Below, one piece after another: positions 36,362-45,072 of a stretch of DNA of 64,000 bases. The translations under genes were made by a program, and so were the position numbers. Under the pieces are notes generated by a model. It saw nothing but the letters and a program-made list of their open reading frames with translations. It ran no database searches and had not been told where the DNA came from. The stretch lies in assembly GCA_029880855.1 (NCBI GenBank), contig JAOUNS010000003.1:248001-312000 (forward strand). The letters are read 5' to 3'. The DNA is from Gammaproteobacteria bacterium. GTDB lineage: Bacteria > Pseudomonadota > Gammaproteobacteria > UBA6429 > Thiohalophilaceae. How positions within the stretch are numbered: the stretch's first letter is position 1; every line of letters starts with the position of its first letter.

Positions 36362-37345
36362 TTACGGTGTACAGGTCTGTGTACTCCAGGTGCAAGTCTT
36401 GGTTATATCAACGGTTGTGTCACCATTTGTATCAATTGCCAAATCATAGGTACCGTCATTCTGGTAGGTAACCGTGGTGGTACTGCCGCCGCTGCCGGTC
36501 AAGGTCATCACGCCGGAGGTCGGTAAGTTACCTGAGTTGGGTATGGTAATCGGGGTGGTTGTTGCGACAGTAACAAAGCCATAAGTCGGATGATAAATAT
36601 CACCGGTCATAGTCATGGTGGTATCGGTAGTACCTACGGTCATCGCTATGACCATGTTCCTCATCCGGTAGGTCTCATTGGCATTGTTGTCCCGGAAGTC
36701 CATGTTCATGGTCATGGAAAAGCTGCTGCCGGTTGCACCGGGCATGCCTGTCATCACCATAGTGCCGGTCAAGACAAACGATTCACTGCCCTCCGTAATG
36801 CTCATGGCATTGAAGGTATAGGTGGTCGAAGTCAGGTTACCGCTAAAGGACAACGAGCCATTTGTCACAGAGCCGCTATCACAATCCTTGAAATTGCTGA
36901 AAGATATGTAACCGCTCCAGTCGAAAGTCACGTCATCAATGCTCATGCTGAAGCTCATTGAGCCGCCGCAAGGACTATCTGTCGTGCTACCAGAGGTTTG
37001 TATCGCTGAGTTATAGGGAGAACCGGAAGAACCGGTACCGCCGTTTATCCGCAACTCTTCCAGAACGGGACTCAGCTGAATAAACGTTCTGAGAAACCCG
37101 GCCATCTGCCCGGTGTTGTTTGTGGTTGAACCACCTTCGGCGCCGGCAGCCAGATTGCCGCTGGGCGAAGCACCATCGATAGAGGTTTCAGCAAAATCCT
37201 GTGCGTTGGTGCCGGTGAGGGCTGCCTGGCTGGTGAGACCATCGTAATTGGCCGGGGCCGGACCACCGCCACCGCCGCCACCGCCGAGACAGGCTGTTAA
37301 CAACAAAACCAACCCGCTCATTACTCCATATTTCATATATCGCAT
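36362..37345 (-). CDS. Glycine-stretch lipoprotein embedded in the T2SS operon, function unknown
   Basis: Not a recognised family. The 327-residue product has a lipoprotein signal peptide with lipobox LLTAC (Cys about residue 19), followed at once by LGGGGGGGGPAPA, a long Gly tether. The mature part is rich in Ser, Thr, Gly and Met, with predicted beta strands (SMSFSMSIDDVTFDWSGYISF, SFSMTMNMDFRDNN) and two close cysteines at the C-terminus (TCTWSTQTC). Both halves look like repeated beta hairpins. ATG 37345 is chosen because it opens the signal peptide. It lies 135 bases after gspF and before a terminator, so it is probably co-transcribed with gspC-F. A surface-exposed T2SS client or accessory is inferred from position only. 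Confidence 0.8.
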   Translation of the reverse strand: MRYMKYGVMSGLVLLLTACLGGGGGGGGPAPANYDGLTSQAALTGTNAQDFAETSIDGASPSGNLAAGAEGGSTTNNTGQMAGFLRTFIQLSPVLEELRINGGTGSSGSPYNSAIQTSGSTTDSPCGGSMSFSMSIDDVTFDWSGYISFSNFKDCDSGSVTNGSLSFSGNLTSTTYTFNAMSITEGSESFVLTGTMVMTGMPGATGSSFSMTMNMDFRDNNANETYRMRNMVIAMTVGTTDTTMTMTGDIYHPTYGFVTVATTTPITIPNSGNLPTSGVMTLTGSGGSTTTVTYQNDGTYDLAIDTNGDTTVDITKTCTWSTQTCTP

Positions 37346-37480
37346 CGTCTTGTCCCTTTTTAAGTTGAGATTGTTCAATCTTGTCGTCTTGAAGACGTCT
37401 TGTAAGGCTAGCAAAGACATAGAAAAAATCAGCCCAAAATTGTGAACCCGATCACATTTTGCAAAGCCGGCCGGGGCAGC

Positions 37481-38698
37481 TCACCCGATGAGGTTACTCA
37501 TATTCAGCACCGGCAACAGAATGGCCAGAACAATCAGCATCACCACCACCCCCATCACCAGAATCATGATGGGTTCCAGCATACCCATCAGCATGGCGGT
37601 GATGGTTTCCAGCTCCCGCTCCTGATTGGCGGCGGCTCGTTCCAGCATCTCTTCCAGTTTGCCGCTCACCTCGCCACTGCTGATCAGGTTGACCGTGATG
37701 GGCGGGAAGAAGCCACTGCGCTCCAGCGACTTGCCCAGGGCCGCGCCTTCCCGCACCCGCAGGGCGGCCTCTTCCACCGCTTCACGCATGGGGATGTTGC
37801 TGACCACCGCACTGGATATCCGCAGGGCTTCGAGGACCGGCACACCACTGGCGGCCAGGATGCTGAGAGTGCGGGCAAAGCGGGCGGTATTCATCCCCCG
37901 CACCAGCTTGCCCACCACCGGCAGTCGGAGCAGGAAGCGGTGATATTTGCGACGCGGCCCCGGTTGTTGCAGCAACTTCCCTATGCCCAAACCCGTGGCG
38001 AATAAACCGGCCAGCAAAAACAGGCCATAATTGCGCAGGAAATCACTGATGGCGATCATGACCACCGTCAGGGTCGGCAGCTTCTGGCCGGAACTGATAA
38101 AGACCTCGACCACCTTGGGCACCACATAGGTCATCAGACCGGTCACCACTGAAACAGCGATCACAGTCAGGATAATGGGATAGAACAGAGCCAGCTGCAT
38201 CCGTTGTTGCAGTTGTTGACGGCTTTCTGTGTAGTCGGCCAGCCGTTCCAGCACGGCGTCCAGATGACCTGACTGTTCACCGGCGGCGACCGTGGCGCGA
38301 TAGAGATCGGGAAAGACATGGGGAAAACTGCCCAGCCCTTCCGCCAGGGAGTGACCTTCCACCACCTTGGCCCGCACCCCCATCATCAGGCGCTTCAAAC
38401 GCGGTTTATCGGTCTGTTTCGCCACCGTGGCGGTGGCCTCATCCAGCGGCAGGCCGGAGCGCGACAGGGTGGCCAGTTGTCGGGTCAGCAGGGCCAGGTC
38501 GGTGGCGCTGATTCCGCGCTGCATACGGAAAGAGCCTTGCCGCCTTGCCGACTCTTTCTGCGCCACCTCTTCCACGCGCAAGGGGATCAACCCCTTGTCC
38601 CGCAGCATCTGCCGGATCTGGCGCGGCGAATCGCCTTCCAGCAGGCCTTTTTTCTCTTTGCCGGCGCTGTCCAGCGCGGCGTATTCGAATGCACCCAT
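37481..38698 (-). CDS. gspF: Type II secretion inner-membrane protein GspF
   Basis: Polytopic platform protein, 405 residues. N-terminal context domain (FEYAALDSAGKEKKGLLEG), then two homologous GspF cytoplasmic domains (DLALLTRQLATLSRSGLPLDEA, ARFARTLSILAASGVPVLEALRI) separated and followed by membrane spans near residues 170-195, 220-240 and 375-400. The C-terminal EPIMILVMGVVVMLIVLAILLPVLNMSNLIG is typical. Starts 9 bases after gspE. Confidence 0.96.
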   Translation of the reverse strand: MGAFEYAALDSAGKEKKGLLEGDSPRQIRQMLRDKGLIPLRVEEVAQKESARRQGSFRMQRGISATDLALLTRQLATLSRSGLPLDEATATVAKQTDKPRLKRLMMGVRAKVVEGHSLAEGLGSFPHVFPDLYRATVAAGEQSGHLDAVLERLADYTESRQQLQQRMQLALFYPIILTVIAVSVVTGLMTYVVPKVVEVFISSGQKLPTLTVVMIAISDFLRNYGLFLLAGLFATGLGIGKLLQQPGPRRKYHRFLLRLPVVGKLVRGMNTARFARTLSILAASGVPVLEALRISSAVVSNIPMREAVEEAALRVREGAALGKSLERSGFFPPITVNLISSGEVSGKLEEMLERAAANQERELETITAMLMGMLEPIMILVMGVVVMLIVLAILLPVLNMSNLIG

Positions 38699-38707
38699 AG
38701 TGGCTGT

Positions 38708-40228
38708 CTAGTCCTCGCGGGTCACGCGTAATACCTCTTCCAGAGAGGTCACACCCGCCAGAATACGACGTACCCCGTCCGCCCGGATCCCCGGGGAGTA
38801 GCGACGGGCGTATTTTTCCATTTCATGCTCACCGGCGCCGTCATGGATCATGCTGCGCAGCTGTTCATCCACTTCCACCAGTTCATAGATACCGGTCCGG
38901 CCCTTGTAGCCCAGCCGGTTACAGTGTTCACACCCCACCGCTTCGAAGACCACCGGCGGGTTGGCCGGGTCAACGCCGAGAATTTCGCATTCCCGATTAT
39001 CCGGTTTGTGGGGACGCTTGCACTTGTCACATAACAAACGCACCAGCCGTTGCGCCAACACGCCGATCAGGCTGGAGGCGAGCAGGAAGGGTTCCACCCC
39101 CATATCACGCAGACGGGTGACGGCGCCAATGGCGGTGTTGGTATGCAGGGTCGAGAAGACCAGGTGACCGGTCAAGCTGGCCTGGACCGCGATCTCCACC
39201 GTCTCCAGGTCACGAATTTCACCCACCATCACCACATCCGGGTCCTGACGCAAAATGGCGCGCAGGCCGCGGGCAAAACTCATGTCTACCTTGGTGTTAA
39301 CCTGGGTCTGGCCGATGCCGTCGATGTAATATTCGATGGGATCTTCCACCGTCATCAGGTTGCGTGAAGAGTTATTGAGTCGGGCCAGGGCGGCATACAG
39401 GGTGGTGGTTTTACCCGAACCGGTGGGGCCGGTGACCAGAATAATGCCGTGGGGTCGCTGGATCAGCCGATCCATCGTGTGTTGTGACTCCTGCGCCATC
39501 CCCAGGTGATCCAGTTGCAGTCGCCCGGCCTGTTTATCCAGCAGACGGAGCACCACCCGCTCACCATGCCCGGAGGGCAGCGTGGAAACACGCACATCCA
39601 CAGCGCGACCGGCGATCTTCAGCGAGATACGACCATCCTGGGGCAGGCGTTTTTCCGCGATGTCCAGTTTGGCCATGACCTTGATACGCGAAATGATCAG
39701 GGGCGCCAGCGCGCGTTGCGGGGTCAGCACCTCACGCAGAATACCATCCACGCGCAGACGAATAACCAGACGGTTTTCAAACGGTTCGATATGGATATCC
39801 GAGGCGTTTTCCTTGACCGCCTGGGTTAACAGGGCGTTGATCAAACGAATAATGGGCGCGTCGTCTTCGGTTTCCAGCAGGTCTTCCGGTTCGCCCAGCT
39901 CCTGGGCAATGCTGCTTAGATCCAGTTCATCGCCCAGCCCTTCCATCATTTGCATGGTTTCGCCGGAGCGGGTTTCGTAATTTTGTTGCAGCAACTTGTC
40001 GAATTCCGTGCCGGAAATGACAGACAACTGCAATGGTTTGCCGAAGTGCCGTTGCAGCTCCAGCAGGGTTTTGCTGCTCACATCGTCACGGTGGGTAACA
40101 GAAACACTGACACCATTGACCTCGTGCACCAACACGCCGTGGCGACGGGCATAGGCGAAAGAGAGGGTGTGTTGGCCCTGTTCCTCGTCCTGTACTTCCT
40201 CTGGCAGATTGGTCACCTCTGTCGACAC
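38708..40228 (-). CDS. gspE: Type II secretion ATPase GspE
   Basis: Cytoplasmic hexameric ATPase driving pseudopilus assembly, 506 residues. N-terminal GspL-binding domain (about 1-120), then the ATPase core with Walker [16 protein letters not shown] (about residue 267), Asp box, Walker [11 protein letters not shown], His box STLHTNTA and a four-cysteine zinc site (CDKC and CEHC, about residues 397-435). Starts 3 bases after gspD stops. Confidence 0.97.
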   Translation of the reverse strand: MSTEVTNLPEEVQDEEQGQHTLSFAYARRHGVLVHEVNGVSVSVTHRDDVSSKTLLELQRHFGKPLQLSVISGTEFDKLLQQNYETRSGETMQMMEGLGDELDLSSIAQELGEPEDLLETEDDAPIIRLINALLTQAVKENASDIHIEPFENRLVIRLRVDGILREVLTPQRALAPLIISRIKVMAKLDIAEKRLPQDGRISLKIAGRAVDVRVSTLPSGHGERVVLRLLDKQAGRLQLDHLGMAQESQHTMDRLIQRPHGIILVTGPTGSGKTTTLYAALARLNNSSRNLMTVEDPIEYYIDGIGQTQVNTKVDMSFARGLRAILRQDPDVVMVGEIRDLETVEIAVQASLTGHLVFSTLHTNTAIGAVTRLRDMGVEPFLLASSLIGVLAQRLVRLLCDKCKRPHKPDNRECEILGVDPANPPVVFEAVGCEHCNRLGYKGRTGIYELVEVDEQLRSMIHDGAGEHEMEKYARRYSPGIRADGVRRILAGVTSLEEVLRVTRED

Positions 40229-40231
40229 AGC

Positions 40232-42289
40232 CTACTCCGCGGGGGTTTCCGGTGGTTGCGAGATATCCGTTTTTCCCGGCTTCTCGTTCTCTTTGTCTTT
40301 ATAAGGCGCAGGCAACTCCAGGAAATTCTTGATGTCCGGCAACAACGGCGCCGCTTCCTCATCCATCAGCCCCAGACTTTTTTCCCGCGCCGCCAGTTGT
40401 TGATCACGGATATAACGATACTTCTCATGGGTGACCCTGGCGTTGAAGGCCTCATCCTTGAGGATGGTCGGTTGCAGGAAGACCATCAGGTTGATCTTGG
40501 TTTTCGTGGTGCCGGTGGAACGGAATAACCAGCCCAGGATCGGTATATCACCCAGCAACGGCACCTTGTCTTCGGTCTCGGTAAGGGCATCTTTAATCAA
40601 GCCGCCCAGCACCAGGATCTGGCCATCATCCACCATCACACTGGTCTTGATGGAGCGTTTGGTGGTGATCAAGTCCACGGCACCGGCCTGGGTACTGATG
40701 TCGGAAATCTCCTGTTCCACATCGAGTTTGACGGCGTTGCCTTCATTAATCTGCGGTTTGATCTTCAGCTTCAGACCGATGTCCTTGCGTTCAACCGTAG
40801 TGAACGGGTTGGTGGTGCCACCGGTGGTCGAGGTGGTGGAACCGGTGATAAAGGGGACGTTATCGCCCACCACGATCTCCGCCTCCTGATTATCCAGGGT
40901 GACCAGATTCGGTGTGGAAAGAATATTGGTAGAGCTGTCCGCCTGCAGGGTATTGATCAGGGCGCCGACCCGGGTCGAACCGGTGAATCGTCCCAGTCCC
41001 AGGGTCAAGCCGTTGCCCAAACCGGCCGAAGCGGTGATATCCGGCGGCGTCTCCAGCAATTGTGCGAGCGCCGCCCTGCCGCCATCGTTAAAGCTGATGA
41101 TGCCGGATGGGCGGTTGGTTGAGGTGCCGTCACCTATCCATTGCACACCCAGATTACGAATGGCGTTGGTGGAAACCTCGGCGATCACCGCCTCCACCGA
41201 CACCTGGGCGCGGCGGATATCCAGTTTCTGGATCACGGTACGCAAGGAACGAAATACATCCGGTGGCGCGTTGATCACCAGTGCATTGGTGTTTTCATCC
41301 GCCTGGATGGTGATATCACCCGAGGCCGCCGGAGTGCCGGCAGCCTTCCCCTTGCCGCCGGCGACGCTCTTGCTGACCCCGGTCAACACCGGCACCAGGT
41401 CCTTGGCCACCGCGTTTTTCAGGTAGACGACGTGGGTATGGCCGCCGACTTCCATGGGCGTATCCAGATGACCGATCAGCGCCCTGATCCGCATACGCGA
41501 TGCCACGGCGCCGCCCAGCAGGATGCTGTTGGTTCGTTCATCGGCGATCAGCTGTGTCCGTTCGGCCTTGGCCTTGGGGTCACGGCCTTCCAGTTGAGTG
41601 ATCACCCGCACCACTTCGGTCGCCGAGGCATGCTGGAGGGGAATGACTTCGATCTCGTCACCCGTGGCCTGGTCAATCTTGCTGACAATAATTTCCAGCC
41701 TTTCGATATTGGCAGCGCTGTCGGAGATGATTAATACGTTGGAACCGGGATAGGCCGCCAGATGGCCGCGCTGCGGGACCAGCGGCCGCAGGATCGGCAC
41801 CAGTTGGGCTGCATCCACATGCTTTACTTCCAGTACACGGGTCACCACTTCATCCCCGGGATTGCGAAAACCGCTGGTCACGGTATCGATAGAATCCTGT
41901 TTGGCATTCACTTCCGGCACAATCTTGATGGCGTTTCTGCCGGGAATCGCCGCATAACCGTGAATCTTCAACACAGAGAGCAGCACATCATAGAGGGCGT
42001 CATCCTTGATCGGACGTTTGGAGACAATGGTCACCTTGCCTTTGACTCGCGGGTCGATAATGAAATTCTTGCCGGTACGATCCGCCACCACTTCGATGAC
42101 GGCGCGGATGTCCATGTCGGTAAAATTCAGGGCGATTTTCTGCTGCTGTTTTTTCGCAACCGGCATCGTTGTGACCGTTCCCTGCTGGGGTGCCGCCTGA
42201 CTTGCGGGGAACACCATCATGCAAACTAACCCGATGATTATCGCTTGCCCTCCCGGCCTGGACGTCCCCTGCCTGATATACTTCTTCAT
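40232..42289 (-). CDS. gspD: Type II secretion outer-membrane secretin GspD
   Basis: Forms the outer-membrane channel. The 685-residue product has a signal peptide (about residues 1-33, ending QAAPQ), N0 (FTDMDIRAVIEVVADRTGKNF), repeated N1-N3 KH-like domains with a Gly/Ala-rich loop (SVAGGKGKAAGTPAASGD), and the secretin domain with VGDNVPFITGSTTSTTGGTT and ALTETEDKVPLLGDIPILGWLF. The C-terminal tail ends in a charged, Pro-rich stretch; no dedicated pilotin gene was recognised nearby. Confidence 0.97.
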   Translation of the reverse strand: MKKYIRQGTSRPGGQAIIIGLVCMMVFPASQAAPQQGTVTTMPVAKKQQQKIALNFTDMDIRAVIEVVADRTGKNFIIDPRVKGKVTIVSKRPIKDDALYDVLLSVLKIHGYAAIPGRNAIKIVPEVNAKQDSIDTVTSGFRNPGDEVVTRVLEVKHVDAAQLVPILRPLVPQRGHLAAYPGSNVLIISDSAANIERLEIIVSKIDQATGDEIEVIPLQHASATEVVRVITQLEGRDPKAKAERTQLIADERTNSILLGGAVASRMRIRALIGHLDTPMEVGGHTHVVYLKNAVAKDLVPVLTGVSKSVAGGKGKAAGTPAASGDITIQADENTNALVINAPPDVFRSLRTVIQKLDIRRAQVSVEAVIAEVSTNAIRNLGVQWIGDGTSTNRPSGIISFNDGGRAALAQLLETPPDITASAGLGNGLTLGLGRFTGSTRVGALINTLQADSSTNILSTPNLVTLDNQEAEIVVGDNVPFITGSTTSTTGGTTNPFTTVERKDIGLKLKIKPQINEGNAVKLDVEQEISDISTQAGAVDLITTKRSIKTSVMVDDGQILVLGGLIKDALTETEDKVPLLGDIPILGWLFRSTGTTKTKINLMVFLQPTILKDEAFNARVTHEKYRYIRDQQLAAREKSLGLMDEEAAPLLPDIKNFLELPAPYKDKENEKPGKTDISQPPETPAE

Positions 42290-42332
42290 CTTATTTTTCT
42301 CTGTCCTGTTTATTATCCTGCTTTCGGTCCGA

Positions 42333-43232
42333 TTATTTGACTATCAGAACCTCAGTGCCACCATTTCGTTCCACAGTGAGCTGAATTTCCACATCCGAAC
42401 TGAACTGCCCCAGTACCTCGGTCAACACACTGGGGTCATCCAGGGGATAACCGTTAACCTGGGTGATGACGTCGGTATTGGTGATCCCCAGGGCACGCAT
42501 TATCTGTTGATCATTGTGTGAAAAGCGATACCCGGAAATTTGTCCATCATTGAATACCGGTTCAATCCGCACCTGCTGCATCAGCGCCTGCGGGTCCGAT
42601 TTCATCATCTCGCGCATCTGGTTTAATTGGGGCGAGGCCTGCACAACACGCTGTTTGGCTGCCGGCGCAGAAGACCGGCTCGTTACCGGACTGGAGACTA
42701 TTGCAGACTCAGGCAATTCATCCCGGGGCAAAAACAGGGTTTCATAACGACCGTTGCGCTCCAGGATTACCCGGTCCAAATAGATGGTGTGGACAACCGC
42801 ACCGCCCTGAACTGTGTCACCGATGTGGTACAACTTTTCCCTGCCCGCATCTTCGATAATGGCAATGGCCTGTTGTGGGTCATCCGAGGAAAAGATACCG
42901 CGCAGCACCAGCCTCAGACTGGTCTTGGGTGCATTGATGGGCGCCTCCACCACCGGCGCCTGGGCCGTAACGATACCGAAAAGGTGTAAATCGGCCACTT
43001 TTTTCAAGCGGGGTTGTTGCGTGACGGCAGCTTGCGGAGCCGGTTGTATGGCGCGTGAATTATTGGCTGTGTTGCCGGGCGTAAGCATGAGCCAGGTCAT
43101 ATCCGAAGCCGCTGATGCAATCAGGATGACCAGCAACAGACTGGTCCAAAAGGGCGCCCGGGTCTGAATAGTCTGCCAGGGTATCGAGTTAAACTGCGAC
43201 GCCCAGTCGATTTGCGTTAGTGTTTTATTCAT
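42333..43232 (-). CDS. gspC: Type II secretion protein GspC
   Basis: Bitopic inner-membrane protein linking platform and secretin, 299 residues. One membrane segment (about residues 28-50), then the homology region (LRLVLRGIFSSDDPQQAIAII, KLYHIGDTVQGGAVVHTIYLDRVILERNG) that contacts GspD, and a C-terminal PDZ-like domain (MRALGITNTDVITQVNGYPLDD). First gene of the T2SS operon, with a 588-base upstream region shared with pilA. Confidence 0.95.
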   Translation of the reverse strand: MNKTLTQIDWASQFNSIPWQTIQTRAPFWTSLLLVILIASAASDMTWLMLTPGNTANNSRAIQPAPQAAVTQQPRLKKVADLHLFGIVTAQAPVVEAPINAPKTSLRLVLRGIFSSDDPQQAIAIIEDAGREKLYHIGDTVQGGAVVHTIYLDRVILERNGRYETLFLPRDELPESAIVSSPVTSRSSAPAAKQRVVQASPQLNQMREMMKSDPQALMQQVRIEPVFNDGQISGYRFSHNDQQIMRALGITNTDVITQVNGYPLDDPSVLTEVLGQFSSDVEIQLTVERNGGTEVLIVK

Positions 43233-43820
43233 CTTTCTGAACCATCACATCCTGACATTTCCCGGCTTCACCCCATGCTGTTTCGTCAGAGCCAACTCTG
43301 CCGGATTGGCTCGCGATGAAATAAAAATACTGATAATCAATAAGTTAACAAGTCTAGTTAGAAAATCACTTTAAATAAAGGCCTGAATCACACAATCCGG
43401 CAGAGGTGATTATTGCATGTCTGGCGCAAAGTGACATTTTTTGTCATAACCTGCCCACTATCACCCATCATGCTACGACAGCTTTGACTCCGGGAAGTTG
43501 AAAAAAAGTTCCAACGAAATCACAAACTGGCTATTTTTTCACCAAATATCAATTATAGAGATTGCCCTATCCCATTGATAAGACTATAGTAATGGCAGCC
43601 TCAAAAAATAAATAAATACACTTGAAGGCTGGAGGTTCCTGGCGTTGGCACATCACATGCACTGGATAATTCAAGCATGAATTGTCCCGGGTCAATGGTG
43701 TGCATACATATCAGACCTTCATTAACTTGTTCGGGAGAGAATTGCAAGGGAATGAGCTGAATAACATCATGAACCGAGATTTCACACCTACACAGTGTTT
43801 AGAAAGCAGGAGATCAAGCA
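43233..43820. other. Divergent control region between gspC and pilA
   Basis: 588 bases without a gene. It holds a sigma-54 promoter for pilA (43646-43661) and an inverted repeat TGACA-N5-TGTCA (43432-43446). Sequence near gspC (43320-43400) is AT-rich and could hold its promoter, but I see no convincing -35/-10 pair. Confidence 0.7.
43646..43661 (+). promoter_or_regulatory. Sigma-54 (RpoN) promoter of pilA
   Basis: TGGCACATCACATGCA: GG and GC are spaced exactly as in the RpoN consensus TGGCACG-N4-TTGCA, matching all core bases. The implied start is near 43673, leaving a leader of roughly 150 bases before ATG 43821. pilR, the cognate activator, is in the same window. Confidence 0.9.
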
Positions 43821-44336
43821 ATGCATAAATCAAAAGGTTTTACACTTATCGAATTAATGATCGTTATTGCGATTATCGGCATTCTCGCCGCTATCGCAGT
43901 ACCGGCATATCAGGGCTATGTCAAACAATCACGTATCAGCGGAATGGTGGAAAATTTTGATAACGCCTTCCGTCTGCTGAAATCTTCAGGCGTGAGAATC
44001 GGCGGCGGCGGTATCTGCCCCGACGCGACCACGCTGTTGACACCAATTGACGACCTGAACGGTAACGCGAATCTGGCTCCCGGTGCAGTCAATGCCAGAA
44101 AATGCGCCATGGGCACACTGCTCAACGGTGCCGGTTTATGTATAACCCCGGCCTTTGGTTACCCCGGTACACCACCAACCCCCGGTATGGTTTCTATTGT
44201 TGACACCGGTGATGGTGATGGGTGCCCTGAATCAGGAGAAACCTGGACCATGACCCTGACTCCGCCGCTCGGTCTTGTAGCAGCAGACTTCCCCGGTGGT
44301 GCACCGGCGCTGACCAGATCATTCGACGTCGAATAA
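43821..44336 (+). CDS. pilA: Type IV major pilin PilA
   Basis: Prepilin of 171 residues. Short leader MHKSKG, then [20 protein letters not shown] with Glu at +5, followed by [20 protein letters not shown]. The globular domain has four cysteines ([32 protein letters not shown]), so two disulfides are possible, and Gly/Pro-rich loops. Preceded by a sigma-54 promoter and an AGGAG site (43809-43813), and followed by a strong terminator, so it is transcribed as a single-gene unit. Substrate of PilD. Confidence 0.95.
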   Translation: MHKSKGFTLIELMIVIAIIGILAAIAVPAYQGYVKQSRISGMVENFDNAFRLLKSSGVRIGGGGICPDATTLLTPIDDLNGNANLAPGAVNARKCAMGTLLNGAGLCITPAFGYPGTPPTPGMVSIVDTGDGDGCPESGETWTMTLTPPLGLVAADFPGGAPALTRSFDVE

Positions 44337-44348
44337 ATCAAAGACGCA

Positions 44349-44378
44349 GGGGTAACAGGTAACTGTTACCCCTTTTTT
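44349..44378 (+). terminator. Rho-independent terminator of pilA
   Basis: Perfect stem GGGGTAACAG-GTAA-CTGTTACCCC followed by six T, 12 bases after the pilA stop. Confidence 0.95.
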
Positions 44379-44490
44379 ACGTTATAGCGGTCAGAACTAG
44401 CAACAACCATTATAAGAAAGATCCGGATGGTTAACCTGTACATGTATCCAGGTATCGTCCTGTCCTTCACATAACCCAGAGATACTCGCC

Positions 44491-44925
44491 ATGATACATA
44501 TCCGCTCACTTAAACAGTACAAGGGGCTGTCACTCATCGAGCTGATGGTCACACTGACGATCATCGCCATTCTCAGCGGGGTTGGTGTACCCATCTATTC
44601 AAGCTACGTGCAGGAAGGGAGAATCACCGAATGCCGCAATGAAGTCGGTGCAATCAAAGTGGCGGAAGAGGAATTTGCTCTCAACAATAATCGATATATT
44701 GACGGGTTCATTGTTGCCGGAGGTTCCATGACTCTGGTCGACCCAGGCGCCTTGCAAGGCTTGTATATCCCGTCCTCCAGGGTAACAACTGTCGGCGTAA
44801 CCAACTGTACCTATCAGGTTCAAGCAGGCGCTTGTGGGAATATTGCAAACTGTTTCCGGATCACGGCGACAGGTGTCAATGCCTTAAACGGCAAGGGCGT
44901 CGTGGTGAATGTAACCGGCCCCTAA
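44491..44925 (+). CDS. Second type IV pilin-like protein
   Basis: Prepilin-like protein of 144 residues next to pilA. The leader MIHIRSLKQYKG is longer than in PilA and is followed by LSLIELMVTLTIIAILSGVG: Leu instead of Phe at +1, Glu at +5 kept. Then VPIYSSYVQEGRITECRNEVGAIKVAEEEFALNNNRY. Four cysteines (one in the N-terminal helix region, TNCTYQVQAGACGNIANCFRI) suggest at least one disulfide. It resembles PilE/PilA-type minor pilins but the role is not certain. It lies beyond the pilA terminator and 147 bases before pilB, so it probably has its own promoter. Confidence 0.85.
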   Translation: MIHIRSLKQYKGLSLIELMVTLTIIAILSGVGVPIYSSYVQEGRITECRNEVGAIKVAEEEFALNNNRYIDGFIVAGGSMTLVDPGALQGLYIPSSRVTTVGVTNCTYQVQAGACGNIANCFRITATGVNALNGKGVVVNVTGP

Positions 44926-45072
44926 ATCGATTGTATTTTCGTTCAACCGTCTGTTTTTCCATGATTAATCGGATGTTTCATCCGGGATGATGTTGCTATA
45001 AACTCCTATATGGCATAAAGTTTTGTGTGGTATTCCACTCAAATAGACGGCTATTGCTGAACGAGTCCTGAT

